Shown here: in pieces, positions 45,622-58,069 of the stretch
Layout: each line of letters begins with the position of its first letter
Position numbering within the stretch: position 1 is the first letter of the stretch
Assembly: GCA_037974335.1 (NCBI GenBank)
Contig: CM075740.1
Coordinates: forward strand, 13,413,071 to 13,477,070
DNA from: Prionace glauca
Taxonomy: Eukaryota > Chordata > Chondrichthyes > Carcharhiniformes > Carcharhinidae
Reading direction: 5' to 3'
Length of the DNA stretch: 64,000 nucleotides
Notes under the pieces: generated by a model
Told to the model about the DNA's origin: nothing
Database searches by the model: none
What the model saw: only the letters and a program-made list of their open reading frames with translations
Translations under genes and position numbers: made by a program

Positions 45622-45931
45622 GTTTCATTGGGATTCGGTTTCGACTTCTTTCATCTGTTGTGCATAGTCCAATAGAAAGCAGGGAGAATTAAATGACAAT
45701 TATGACATAAAATTTAGGATAAATTCGGGAGATCTGATAGCACTTTCGAAGAGAGAAACACACTTTCTGCATAAGGTTCGTTGGGATTCCTTTTAGACTT
45801 CTTTCTTCAATTGTACATAGTCCAACAGAAAGCAGGAAGAATAAAATGACAATTATAACGTAAAATATAAGATAAATTCGGGAGATCTGGTAGGACGTGG
45901 GAAGAGAGAAACACAATTTCTGTAGAAGGGT
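45622..45931 (+). repeat. 153-bp direct tandem duplication, unit 3
   Basis: Copies 45622-45774 and 45775-45931, orthologous to 11828-12136. Confidence 0.85.
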
Positions 45932-46264
45932 TATTCGCACTGTTGTGTTCGGCGAAACAGTGTTCAGTCTCTAGTAAATTAAGCTTAAATCCGATCCGTG
46001 CGTTTATGATGCATTTCAAACGCTTCGAAGACAGGTGCATGCCCAGCCTCAAACAAGGGAGCAGGAACTAACACTGTAAACCGTGCCGGGCGCCAAAGAC
46101 TGGCGACTAATTGCCGGATGAGTATTGCAGAGCCCTGGAACAAGCAATGATACTAAATCCCATCATGGTGTCTAGCAATAAATCTTGAACAAAATCAGCT
46201 ATTATCATGTTAACCATGAAACTACTGAATTGCTGAAGAAAAACATTCGCTTCATTAACATCAT

Positions 46265-46575
46265 TCCCGGCAGGAAATCTGGCATCCTTAGTCAGTACAT
46301 ATGTGACTCCATCGCGAAAAAGATGAAGTCTGAGGACACGTACCAACCACGTAAGGAACACCTTCTTTCCTGCTGCCCTCGGATTTTTGAATGGACCTAA
46401 CTCGCATTAAGTTGATGTTTCTCCACACCCGAGATGTGACTGTTACACTACATTCTGCACTCTCTCCTTTCCTTCTCTATGAACGGTATGCTTTGTCGGT
46501 AAAACGTGTAAGAAAGAATACTTGTCACTGTATACTATTATATAAAACAGTGAGAAATCAAATCAAATCAAAAAC
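46265..46575 (+). mobile_element. Retroposon 3' end with (AATCA)n-like tail, unit 3
   Basis: Copy of 12470-12780. Confidence 0.6.
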
Positions 46576-46894
46576 ATTTGTGCTATTAGAAAACATGTGC
46601 ACAATAAATGACCAGCTATATTGGTTAGCAGTGGTATTGATGATGAACCTCCTGACCAGATTGGTTTACGTGTTACAGAAAAGCCCGTTCACCTGAACTC
46701 GTTCCAAAAGCAGCAGTGAAGTAAGGCCAAAGCGGCATTGGCGCAAGATTTGGTTTCATTTCCGGAGGTATTTACAGATGAGAGGTCAGGAGTGAAGGAG
46801 TTTGGGGGAAGAAGAGGCGAATATCAGAGCTTCTGTAAAACGTAGCAGAAAGCAAGAACATACCTGGTACCAGACTGAAAACATACCATTATTT

Positions 46895-47690
46895 ATATAT
46901 ATTGTAAAGAGTTGAGGCCACAGCACTGATCACTGTAGCACATCACTCCCGACATCGTGCGAATCACAAAATTGTCCCTTTTTCTTACTCTCTACTTCCT
47001 GTTCGCTCGCAAATTTTCTGCCCATGCTCCCACACGATAAACTCTCATTTTCCGCAATAGTCTTTGCTGTGACATCTTATCAAATCCTTACTGGAAAATA
47101 CAATATATCCACCTGCTCCCCTTTATCCAGGGCACGTCACTGCTTCAAATCACTCCAGTAAATTGATTGAACATGACTTCCCTTTGACAAAACTGAGTTG
47201 GCTCTATTTGATTATTGTGTTTTACTTATGTGCCCTGCTATCAAATCTTAATAACCGCTGCAAACAATTTCCTTATATGTCACATGATCAGCTAACTGGT
47301 GTTGTTCAGCTAACATATGTTGTTTCCTGCTATAGGACGTTTTTTGCGATTGCATTAAGGTACTACCGTCGCTTTTCCCAATCTAACGAACACTTCCCAG
47401 AATCTGGGGATTTTTGGAAGATTACAACCAGCCTATCAATCGTCTCATTTGTCACTTCTTTTAAGACCTTCGGTGAAAGCCATCAGGATCTGAGGACTTA
47501 GCAACCGACATCTTCAACAACGTTCTTAATGTCATTCTAATTTCCTGCTCTACAGCTACTTCTACGGTACAACTTGTATCCTCTACAATGAAGACTACAG
47601 CAAAATGCCTATTCTCTTCATCTGCAATCTTTCTGTTCGCCCCAGATTCCCCAGACTCAATTTCTATGGAACTGTCGCCCACTCTTTGAA
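46895..47690 (-). mobile_element. Old CR1-like LINE RT domain (antisense), unit 3
   Basis: Copy of 13100-13895; A-D-E-E-N-R-H-F-A-V-V-F is readable near 47615. Confidence 0.63.
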
Positions 47691-47744
47691 GTTTTTTTTA
47701 TCGTTTAAGTTTACAGTTTGAAACTGATGTGTTAGTGGCACGAG

Positions 47745-47840
47745 TAGGCGTACATTCACACCGCAATAAAATTATTGTCAAATCCCCAAGTCGCTACATG
47801 CTGGCATCTGTTTGGGTACACTAAGGGAGAATTCGCAATG
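47745..47840 (-). mobile_element. Inverted SINE 3' tail, unit 3
   Basis: Copy of 13950-14047 with the class A form tacattcacacc. Nothing recognisable between 47840 and 48600. Confidence 0.55.
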
Positions 47841-48599
47841 GTAAGCACTGTGCCAAAGTGCCAAAGGCAAGAAGTAACTAAACCCACCCAGAATATTCGG
47901 GAAACAAATCAGCTGGCCTGGAAGCACCTGTGGAGACAGAAACAAAGTGAAAATTGCGTCTCCAAAGGTGCCAGATGAAAATATGAGCAATTACTTTTGT
48001 TGATCTGAATTTCACTGGAAGAGCACAGGAAACTGAGCCAATTCTAACTTCAGGATGGAGGTCGGATGGATTAATGCAACCGATGCCTGCATGAAATGTT
48101 AATCGAGCTCTGGAACGCGATTACTTGGATATCTCTTCAATAATTGTAGTGCGGACACGGTGAAGCTCTTGACTGATTCTCAATAGGTCACTTAAGAGCC
48201 TCAATAGGCTCAAAGGGGCCCTCGCCGCGCAACGAATTTATTCTTCCCAGTAGTTGGAGGAGATTTCAGATCATCACAAGAGAAATGTTCAGTGAGGCGA
48301 TGGTGAGATAGAGCTACGTGCGTTCAGAGTGCATAAAAAGCCTGATGTGCTTTCAGATGACGCCGACAAGGGGGAACATGTGGATGGGAAAAAGAATGTG
48401 GCCAGGGACATATTGTTGAGTTGCTGGCATGGGAGCAGGAAGTGAAGCCATTGCAGACAAATCTGTGGATATTATCTGACAAATAATAATGGAACCAGAT
48501 CATGAGAATAGATCCAAGCAACTGATTAAAGATGGAGAATTGTTGGATCGTGTGTGGAATCGTGTCAAAGACCGACGCCAATGCAAAACGAACAAGCAG

Positions 48600-48907
48600 T
48601 AGGGCGTCACGGTTGTTAGGACTTCTGCCTCACAGCGCCACAAACCCGGTTTCGATGCCCGGCTTGGGTCACAGTCTGCACGTTCTTCCCATGTCTGTGT
48701 GGGTGCTCCGTTGCCTCCCACAGTACGAAAGATGGGTTGATTAGGTGCTTTGGCGATGCTAAATTCTCTCTCATTGTACTCGTCCAGGTGCCGTGGTGTG
48801 GCGACTCGGAAATGCTCACAGTAACTTCATTACAGTAATTGCAGTTTGGATTACAACCGATAGCTGGAAGTCTACTTGTGACAATAATAAAGAAACTGCA
48901 AAAAAAA
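48600..48907 (+). mobile_element. tRNA-derived SINE (HE1-like), unit 3
   Basis: Copy of 14804-15112, with the same junction to the truncated LINE after its A-run. Confidence 0.75.
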
Positions 48908-49030
48908 CCCTTCTGGTAGTGTGGCGACCAGAATTGAACACAATATTTCAAGTGTGGCCTAACTAAGGTTCTATAAATCCGCAACGTGACTTGCCGATTT
49001 TTAAACCCAATGCGGGTTAGTTCCATTGGC
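48908..49030 (-). mobile_element. Truncated CR1-like LINE remnant, unit 3
   Basis: Same truncated element and same deletion junction as 15113-15235. Confidence 0.75.
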
Positions 49031-49191
49031 CATGCTTAAAATAGCCTCTTTGTGTCCTGGGATGGGTAGGTTAGAGAGACTAGTGGGTAAAATATGTAGG
49101 GATATAGGGGTGGGGCCTGGGTGGGAGTGCGGTTGGTGCAGACTCGATGGGCGGAATGGCCTCTTTCTGTGCTGTAGGATTTCCGTGATGT
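49031..49191 (+). mobile_element. SINE/LINE 3' tail fragment, unit 3
   Basis: Copy of 15236-15396, apparently identical to it over the part compared. Confidence 0.6.
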
Positions 49192-49394
49192 GATAAATGA
49201 TCCTCAGGAATCTATATTGTCTTATTCAGCCAAGCAGAGAACAAATCCTTCAACTTTCTCCTGCCCACAGCAAATTCCCGACCTATACATTCCAATAAAT
49301 TATTTATTCGTTCTGTCGCTGCCTCTCTTTTATGCCTCACTGTTTCAGACTAGCTCACACTTGGAAATCTTTCTCTGTGTTACCGTATCACACC

Positions 49395-49705
49395 TTTTCC
49401 TAAGATTAAAGCCGCCTATTACACCTCCGCATCCTCTCCTCAGCGAAAACAGCCCAACATATTCATTTCCCTGATAGGTACATAGTCCCAATGCTAGTAA
49501 AAATCTGGCAAATATTTTCTCCACTTTCTTATATCCTACAAGATCATTTTTGAAGTATGTAGACCATAGATGAGTACAATTCTATAAAAGTCTAATAAAT
49601 CCCCGAATGTTTTATTTTGCTCTTCTGTAAGCGCACCAGTACCCTTTTTTGCACTTTTTACCAACTGCGCAACTTCTTGCTACTTTTAACAATTTATGAA
49701 TTGCA
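49395..49705 (-). mobile_element. Very old CR1-like LINE relic, unit 3
   Basis: Copy of 15600-15910. Weak call. Confidence 0.35.
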
Positions 49706-50307
49706 AGCCCAAATCTAACTGAAGAAATAAAACAACGATGTATCAAAGGGGTGTCCTATCGACTTTGTTATTCGTGTGAATAGGAATTATATAAAAAAAA
49801 CAGACTTGGTCCTGAACTGGTTTGAGTCACTGAAAATGCATTTGGGTGACTTGTTAGTAAAGCGCCTGCTTCAGTATAATCATTACAGGCCAATTAAAAT
49901 AATCGGTGAGCTTACTAAAAAATGACCTGCAGTACCAGAACTTGCAATGCATCTGGTTTATTAAAAAATAGGACAGTGGCAGTGTTTGCCCTGAATTTTT
50001 GGAACCAGGAGGTTAAGAACTGTCTGCCCTTTAATGTATTTTTGTAATCTGTATTCGCAGTTCTGCCCTTTCATCACAATACCAGAATGTAACTCAGTCC
50101 ATTAAAAAATATTGCAATATTATTTCAATTTAATGTCATCCATCGTCTCCTTGTTGCGCCTGGATGTCACTGACTTTAAATAAAATGTGCAGAATATCAC
50201 AATGATATAATCTCACTATTTCATTCCTTTTAGAATGTTGCCATTGATTGTTTTTCAGGGGAAGAGAGATATTAACAGAACATTAGTCGTGATAACGGTA
50301 TAATGAT

Positions 50308-50454
50308 TTTATTACACAGCGGTATCAATGACATTACACTGAAGCTTTGATCCATTCAGAGTGAACACAGTTAAATTGAAATTAAGGGAATAGGCCGATC
50401 TGCTACAAGCTGTGATGAACTATTTGTAATGTTCCACTATTTGCCGAATTTATT
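50308..50454 (-). terminator. Polyadenylation signals, gene 4
   Basis: AATAAA on the minus strand at 50449-50454 and 50308-50313. The proximal hexamer is intact here although the otherwise near-identical unit 2 has lost it. Confidence 0.55.
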
Positions 50455-50507
50455 TAGAAATGAAACTTTACTGGCGGCAAATTACAAAAACGCTTTCGAT
50501 GCATGTA

Positions 50508-50830
50508 TCACATACAGCTGGATCTGGAGACGGTTGTTTGAAGCGGGTTTGCTTGAGTCTCGTGTTTAACCAGACAGGAGTAAAGCTCGTGTGAGTTCCA
50601 CTCTGAGGCTGACAGAGTCAGATAACTGCTCACACTGAACGTGTTGTCCGCCTCCTGCTGGATCCGACTGGTCTCAACCCCATTCCCTCTGACGCTGCCA
50701 TCGACAGTCCATTCAATCTCCGCAGCTCCTGGGTTAAAACCGCTCACCAAACACACCAGGGTCGCCATGTTCTTTGCTGTGATTTGATCCGATGAAGGCG
50801 GAAGGAGAGACACAGTGGGGCTCCGTGGAC
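50508..50830 (-). CDS. Immunoglobulin light-chain constant exon, gene 4
   Basis: C1-set constant domain of the fourth gene, with acceptor ttccag before 50830 and stop at 50508-50510. The protein is identical to gene 2, with the Q-T-T-V-S-R-S-S-C-M end, and the flanking DNA for more than a kilobase on either side is almost identical to that of gene 2. C26, W40, C85 and the heavy-chain-linking C105 are present. As in all copies one methionine follows the last cysteine. Intact. Confidence 0.93.
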
Positions 50831-52557
50831 CTGGAAAGTAGAGACAAGGATCGCACATCCATTAAAAATCAGCATAAATGACTGAGTCATTGTTCCACCT
50901 TCTTCAAATTGTTCTTTTAAAGTTGGTATTAATCTACAAGAATGTATAGATTTTATACATTGGAATCTTATTGATGCCAAATACAAAAAGGCCGGGACTC
51001 TGCTTCTGGAACATATACAACCTGAGAAGGCTTTTCTTTTTTCCCTGAAAGGACAGGAACATACAAATAAAATCTGATCTAAAGGAAATAGTGGAATTTG
51101 AAATATTAAAGAGAAAAATAGGAAGGGAGTTTCAATGCATCTACTTGTGATCGGAGGCAACGCAGTCCGAGCCAATGTCGCGAACACCGAGAATTTCAGA
51201 ATAACACTAATCACTCAGAATTTGGGGTCAATATTGGAACCTATGCTGACGGCTACATTTCTGGAGTTTGCAATTCCAAAACCTCGATTCTAAACAGTGA
51301 AATCGATTGTTTGCTTCTGTCACCAGTTACTTCTCTGACGCAAGTCCTACATACTGGACTGATATTTGGGTTTGTGAACATTCTTCGCCACGGCTTCACA
51401 CCGTGTCCCGCCCAGACCAACAGTGACGATGCAGCGTCAATCTTAACAAATATCTCCCTGTCGCAATAGAAATGTTTGGAGACATTTTTTCGGAGTGGAG
51501 TGTCACAAACGATTTGCTGCAGCTGAGAGGAAGAGTTTCTAATAAATATTGTAAACAATTCTAATATATAACAACATAACTTAATGACACCCTCAAAAGG
51601 CCAGTAATAAATCAAACATGTCCTCATAATTATTTATCTTACACACCTTGTCGTCAAAGCAGATGGACTGTGAGATCATTCTGTGCTTCGGTAGGGAGCC
51701 ATGATTCTGACATTGGAAGAATGATTCTACTTCACAAACACTTAATTGTGAGGATGTTCTGAGGCCGTGGTCGGCGCTAAGTCAATGCAGGTTTGCATTT
51801 TCGTTCCTTTGACATTAGTCGATATTCATAAAGCTGAAAGCGCGTTGTATCAGAATCTTGTCTCTTTAAGTGATCATTTACCGCTTTAGTTACCATCTAT
51901 CACAGTCAATGGGGAAACGCTCAGTAAATATGTTAATATATTGTAAGGCTTCGAAGAAAGGGTTCCGATATGAATATCCATTTCAAACTAAAAGTATCAG
52001 GCTAACCTTTTACAATTCGCCCTGACATTGAGGTATTATGTCGCCAAAACAGCAATATGGGTTTTGTCGCTGTCGGTAAAAAATCGATTGTCTTTGGAGC
52101 TAGAAATTCGTCTTATATTTTTGTTGGAATGGAATTTGGATGTTGAAACTGAGTCGGCAGACAAATGCCGCAAGCCCTGATGTCAAACCTGGTATCTTCT
52201 TCCTGCGCCCACGAGAGTTTCGTTGGATCAACTCAAATGTTTGCACCGATGAGCGAGTGTGAAGACCGAATTCTATTTAGTGGACTTAAGTGAATTCTTT
52301 TTACAGCGGCATTTTCACCTGATCTGATTTCTTAAAGTAACTACTCAAATATTCAAACGCATTTTTTCCCTTTTTGCCTCATGCTGGTCCATTTCACCGT
52401 AATATCGCCCAGTAAGCAAATGACTTGAAGAAGCAAGTAATAAAAAAGGGAAAGTAAGATTGAGAAGGGAAGAGACCCTGACCACAGCTTTCCGATCGGA
52501 CCCGGAGCAGGTTTGACTCTCGGAGGCAGGAAGAGAGATGAAATTGTCAAAGGGCGA

Positions 52558-53572
52558 AAGGTGGGTGGCATAATTATAGACCAGTGAACCTAACCTCACT
52601 GAAGGGAGAACCAACGGAATAAACGCGGTATAATCAAATATAGCGATCACGGCTTTGCTGCCGGAAGATCTCACCCCCTAGCGTTAATTGGTATTTTTGG
52701 TTAATTGGTAGCATGAAGCGGTGAATTACGGCAATATTTTTGGTATAGTCTACATGGATTTTAGCAAGGCCCTTGTTAACTTCACACATAGGATGAACAG
52801 GTTGAATCCGAAATTGGCTCAGAGGCAGGGAAGAAAGGGTCCGTATATCAATGAGTGCCTGCATGATTGTTCTTCGATGACACAAATTTGGCAGTGTGGC
52901 TGCGAACAAGAAAGTTGGATAATGCAGGAAGACAATGGACTGGTTAGATTAGTGCACCGGCGACAAATGGAATTAAATGCGGAAAACTGTGAGGAACTGC
53001 ACTTCAGGAAGACCAACAAGACAAGCGAGTACACTGTACAGATGGGAAAATGCCGAGAAATGTGGAGAAAATTAGTGAACAGAAAATGCAGGTCCACAGA
53101 TTCTGAAGGCGGCTGAGCAACTGGATATGGTAGCAAAGAAGGCATCGGAGGCATTTACATTTATAAGCTGAGGTAGAGCTTGTTAGAGCTTTGAGGTTAT
53201 GCTGAAACTGCTGGAAAGACGCATAGGAAAAATGTAATTGTACGAGAACGAGTACAGGAAGATCTAGAGAGATGTCGGCTGGAATGGAATATTTAGTTAT
53301 AAGTAAGTATTGAATTGTCCTTTTTCTTCGGAACAGACGAGGCTGAACGTAAATCCATTTGAAGGCATAATATTCTGAGGTGTCTGGGCAGAATGGATCG
53401 GAAAACAGTATTGCCAATGGTTGATGGGTCGATAAGAACAGAACGTGGATTTGTCGTTAGAAGTAGAAGGTTTAGCGGAGATTGGAAGGGAATAGTTTCA
53501 CCCAGAGGGATGTGGAACCTACTGCCGGAGAGGCTGTTATTGGCAAATTAGTGGTCACTTAAACGAACATAG
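52558..53572 (+). mobile_element. Decayed CR1-like LINE fragment in J-C intron, unit 4
   Basis: Copy of 2425-3445 without the unit 2 deletion. M-D-F-S-K-A-L near 52757 and L-N-A-E-N-C-E-E-L-H-F near 52975 are readable. Confidence 0.65.
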
Positions 53573-53723
53573 AATGTGTAATTTAAAGGCTAATGAATAA
53601 ATGTTAGATTGTTCCTTGTGAACCAGTGCAGACACGATTGGCCAAGTAGATTGCAACAATTTTGCAAAGATATACCATTCTATGATTCTGCGAATATATT
53701 ATATTGCTTTTCTCCCTCATTGA

Positions 53724-54020
53724 CGCACAGGAGGGACAGTGTGGATATCTATAAGGTACACTGCCGGAACTCCAATAACAGCTTCCAAACCAGCCATGTC
53801 TTCCACTGGACGAACACACGGCACCAAATGCACGGCTACAACACCAGATGGTAAATCCCCAACAAGTCACACAGCATCCCAAAGTAGAACTGTACCGCCT
53901 TTCCTTCACTGTCGCCTGGCCAAGATCTCTTAACTCCCTCCCTGAGAGGTCTGCGGTGTACCTATGACACATGGGCAACATCGGTTTGAGAATGCGGCTC
54001 ACCGTCACTTTACCCGTGGA
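53724..54020 (+). mobile_element. L2/jockey-like LINE 3' fragment, unit 4
   Basis: Copy of 3595-3880, with one base missing near 53820 (cacacggcacc) relative to the others. Confidence 0.6.
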
Positions 54021-55158
54021 TATTAGGCGAGGGCTATGGGGGTGGTGAACTGAATGTTACCTTTCTGATCACATCCCATGAATCAATATTGGCAGTAATC
54101 TCCATCTTTTGTTCTCCTACTACTAACTGACAGTCACAGAACCAACAACAATCTGAACGAGTCCGCAACAATACTCAAAAACCTGACCACCTTATTCCGT
54201 GTCATTCCAAAACAACAGATTGGATGGGAAGAAAATGAATCGTAATTTCCGACGAAAGCAAACATTCCGCGCATTATTGATGTTTGTTACTGTGTGATCC
54301 AGTAACAATCAGGGTCGATTATTTCTGGCGAAATTCCGACAACAATATGATTATTTTGGTCACCCGGGATTAATGCAAAATATTAGGCTGAGAATCTTGT
54401 ACTGAACGATTTTCAGTGAGTTTGAGGACCAGGGGGAGGGAGTCGCACCCAGTCACCAAACTATAATTCCGTAGACATAATGCAATCTTGCATTAAATGG
54501 AATGAAGCAGCCTGATGTGAACGCTTTGAATGCAATTCTAACCCTTTAAACCAGACTATAGGGGCAGCGTACGAAAGAACCTGAACCACTGTTTCCCCTC
54601 ATACAATCATGGAATTATAGACCACACTAGGTGGCCGATTGTAGCTTGTACAAACTTCTCCATTTAGCTCATTTGCATGCCTGTTTTTTCACTTTTGAAA
54701 TGTTTATCGTCTTGCTAATTATAGTTCCGCTCGCAGTGTTCATACAGCTCGGGCACTCCACTCCTAACACGGGCTAAGCGAAGGGAAACTTTCCATCTTT
54801 TTGCAATCGCATTCTCAATCATCTCCTCGCACTGCCGGCTGGATCAGATGGTTCAAAATGCTGCACAGTCCCAGCAGTTCAGACCGGAAGCTTCCAGTGA
54901 AATGAGTTTCACTCATAATTAAAATGTCCCTTTACCCTATCACATAACAGCACACACTCCAGACAATCGCCGAAGTTCTGAGCCCAGCTATCACTGCAAT
55001 ATCATTTCCCGCTGAATCAGAGATAGCCCGTAACAATATTTTAGGAGCAATCATTTTGATTTGCACGAATTCAGTCCACCTATCCTACCGTTTCCAAGTA
55101 CATTTTGTTATTTACAAAGCGTCACAAATGTTAGAGGAGAGTTAAGTGATTTACTTAC

Positions 55159-55506
55159 TGCCCAGATTCAACTTCGTTCCGCTCCCGAAAATGAATCTAT
55201 ATGGACTGCTGAGCAAAGCACCACAGTAATAATCTGCAGCGTCCTCCGATTGCACGTTGGTGATGGTTAAATGCGTCTTTTTTCTTGATGAGTCCACAGA
55301 CCCGGCGAATCGATTCGGAATACCCGAAGCCAGACCATAGTACTCGGACCAAACAAGCACAGGGGCGCTGTCGGGTTTCTGCCAGTACCAGCTCGCCTCG
55401 TTGCTGCTAATGGTGCCTCCGGACATGGTACAAGTGATGGTGACGGTCTTTCCCGGTGAGGACGAAATGGATCCTGGTTGGGTCAGGACAGGATCCGCAA
55501 TTGTAC
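55159..55506 (-). CDS. Germline-joined V-J light-chain exon, gene 4
   Basis: Variable domain of the fourth gene, 115 whole codons between the acceptor at 55507 and donor at 55153-55158. C25, W39, D88 and C94 are present. CDR1 ends S-S-N-E-A-S (a charged residue where the others have tyrosine), CDR2 is S-E-Y-Y-G, FR3 has S-R-K-K-T-H, and CDR3 is G-A-L-L-S-S-P-Y-R-F-I, the same as gene 3. J is F-G-S-G-T-K-L-N-L-G. V and J are fused with no recombination signal. No stop or frameshift is seen. Confidence 0.93.
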
Positions 55507-55646
55507 CTGGTGAAATGCAAAGTATTGTCAGTCACACACTGTGAAATGTTGAATATAGCTCACAATTCAGGTTCGTTAAAACACGAGCGCAAAAGCAGAT
55601 AATGTGAATAAAATGAGCGTTACTTCAGGCCGACGCCCGTACTTAC

Positions 55647-55695
55647 TGTGGAAACAGAGTATCAGTGCGGCGAGAACTCCAATCGATTGGGTCAT
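55647..55695 (-). CDS. Light-chain leader exon, gene 4
   Basis: Signal peptide M-T-Q-S-I-G-V-L-A-A-L-I-L-C-F-H with a split serine codon at the donor 55641-55646. The second codon is ACC, as in gene 3. The 140-nt intron to V-J is conserved. Confidence 0.9.
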
Positions 55696-55771
55696 GGTGA
55701 AGGTTTGGAGAGAGGAAGAAGGAAAATAAATCCTGACACGAACGCGCTTCTGAGTCCATTCCAACCTCTCC

Positions 55772-55837
55772 TTAAAAAGACTCAAACACCGCAAGGCGAA
55801 TGAATATTAATAACGTATGCAAATTTCCTGTCACGTG
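55772..55837 (-). promoter_or_regulatory. Octamer/TATA light-chain promoter, gene 4
   Basis: E-box CACGTG 55832-55837, octamer 55817-55824 and TATA-like element 55772-55778, in the same spacing as the other genes. Confidence 0.82.
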
Positions 55838-56213
55838 TTATTAGGCCGAAGATCTCCATTTCGGTATTGTCTGATATTTGCAGAATGAGCACGTCAGCCA
55901 TTTTGGAAAAGAAGAAATATAAATCTCCCAAGGCACAGAATAGCATGTAAAATGCCTCAATACCCAACCCCCCTCTCCGCCCCCCCCCAAAAAAAAACAA
56001 ACGGTGCGGTGAAACATAAAACAGATTAAATGGATCGTGGCTTGATGTTCGGAAGCCTGTAGATTACAACAAATAAACGTTGCGGGCAGTAAGCTGTTTA
56101 ATAGGCGTAACGCCCTTGGCGAATAAATGTATGACGAAAAGTGTGAGTTGCGATTTCATGTGCACACAGAGAGGCGTAAGGCCGCATTTCTTGGTGGCTT
56201 TTCGCGATTGATG

Positions 56214-56386
56214 AATAGAAAGATAGATAGGCAGACAGACAGACAGATGGATAGATTGACAGATAGACAAATAGATAGATAGATCGACAGATAGATAGAT
56301 AGATGAATGGATGGATAGATAGACAGGCAGATAGATAGACAGACAGAGGGATAGAGATAACTAGTCAGATAGATACATAGATAGAT
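56214..56386. repeat. GATA/GACA microsatellite, unit 4
   Basis: Orthologous to 6071-6240, upstream of promoter 4, with a GATGGATA interruption near its start. The following 56390-57210 shows nothing recognisable. Confidence 0.93.
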
Positions 56387-57214
56387 GGCTATGCGAAGTG
56401 AGTGAATGAAAGACAAGTCCCGAAGAACATTTCATTACCTACCGAGAATGTGATTAAATGCCAAGACTGCCCACTCAGCTTTATTCAAGTGTTGGAAACC
56501 CACGGCATCCACAGTGAGTTAAGCCTTGGCAAGTTGAAATGCCCGAGGAAGCAGAGCTTTCGCATGACTTTCATTGTTTGATTTGAGGGGCATATTTGCT
56601 GTCATAAGAAACAATGAGTTTGAGAATGTCAATGCATTTGCCGACATCGGACTGAGCTGAAAATAGCCGTTTTTTAAAATCAGATTTCTGATGACAGGTG
56701 ACCCTCCCCCCAACACCACCCTCTCCTCCCGCCGCACGACAGTATTGCAGAAGCCATCGTACAATGTTCTATTGCTCCCTCATTTGAAAAATTAAACAAA
56801 ATCAAGCAAGCCCTTTCAATGTTGATAACGTTAGCTTGTCACACACCTTCACCCCATGTGTCCTTGAACAATTGTGAGAACTAACATTTCGGTTATGCAG
56901 CTGAGGCGCACAGAGGAGAACGAGAATAAATGAATTAATTCCTTCGCCTGGAGAGCTGCCGATCGCGGTGCAGATGCAGTTGCGTCAGTATAAAGAATTC
57001 GAGAAGGTTGATCGCAGAAAGAGGGCAATCAGCCCATCGCATCCATGTCGGTTCTGTAAAGGAGCGATAGAACTGGAATTTCTGTCTTGGTCTTACTCCA
57101 GTTTTCGACATATTTTCTACCTTTTTGTCAGGGATTGTTAAATCATTTTCCGCTAGCCCCTGATCCAGTTGTCTCCAGATCATTAAGAGTCGGAACATAT
57201 TTACCCACCACCAG

Positions 57215-57585
57215 CCCTCTTCTGTTCCTGTTGCTGTTCACAGGTTATTTCAAATGTTTGCCTTCTGGTGATCAAACTTCCCGACATTTGAAGCAGCTCC
57301 TACTTTCTTTATCCAACACCTTTAAGAACACCTTTATCAAATCTACTGTGCGGCTGTAAGGAGAACAACTCCACGTTTCTAGTCCTTACATCTAACTGAG
57401 GACTTTTATCGCTGGAAACATGCTAATACACCTTCCTGCACACTCTCTAAAGCTCTGAAATACTTAGGAAGAATATTGTGAAGAACAGGACGAATACTCC
57501 AGCTGGGGTCTAACAAAGATAAAAGGGTTAACATATTTGCTTGCATTTGGACTCGGTTGTTGGAATTTTACTGAATCCCGTGTGT
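57215..57585 (-). mobile_element. Decayed CR1-like LINE fragment, unit 4
   Basis: Copy of 7060-7440. Confidence 0.5.
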
Positions 57586-58069
57586 ACAGAATGAACAGTG
57601 GGGAAGGAATATTAAAATTTTACCATTAGTGGGAACGTTTCCGAACGGTCTAGGAGTGGGATCAGGAACAGATAGTTAAAGTGGTTAGGCTGAAAGTTAT
57701 CGCAGGGTATTCACTGAAAGGATATGTCTCAGGTCCACGTCATGCAGTGCAGTCAGTACCCAGGGAGTGAGAGGTTTAAGGCTTTGCCTGTGGCTGGAAT
57801 GTAGAGTTGATATCTGCATTGTGGAGAGAGGGAGACGGGCAGACAGTAGTTCGGATTAATGCAACAAGACAGCAGGAGCAAGAGAAGAGCCACCCTCAAG
57901 GCGTGTGAGTCGAATCGGAAAATGATTGACATCGGGACAGGAATGCAGGTTAAAGGTGACTGAAGACGGTAGGCAACTGCAATAACAGACAGAAAGCGGG
58001 CCGACTTCATGGAGATGTTAAAGTCCCAACATCTCCAATGTTTGCGTCCGACTGGAAGCAAAAGAGTAA

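Larger units (their letters stand above)
34026..49916 (-). repeat. Tandem light-chain unit 3 (class A)
   Basis: Third tandem copy, about 15.9 kb, closest to unit 1 over most of its length. It carries one complete gene (C exon 34617-34939, V-J 39045-39392, leader 39533-39581). A private 253-bp loss lies at 40680, upstream of the promoter. Around the leader and the 40.7-41.0 kb stretch its sequence variants match unit 4 rather than unit 1, so the copy is a mosaic. Confidence 0.9.
50831..55158 (-). other. J-C intron of gene 4
   Basis: Intron of 4.3 kb, the longest. It contains the class B segment 51101-51313 and LINE relics at 52558-53572 and 53724-54020. One octamer is kept (plus-strand ATTTGCAT 54671-54678), while the other is ATTTGGAT, as in unit 2. 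The stretches 51320-52550 and 54030-55150 show no recognisable gene. Confidence 0.8.

Noticed and set aside
592-55695. Kappa identity for these light chains
   Set aside because: J reads F-G-S-G-T-x-L-N-L-G and the V framework (L-T-Q-P-G-S, G-S-V-D-S-S) is lambda-like; kappa-type D-x-x-x-T-Q-S-P features are absent. Lambda (type II) versus type I remains open.
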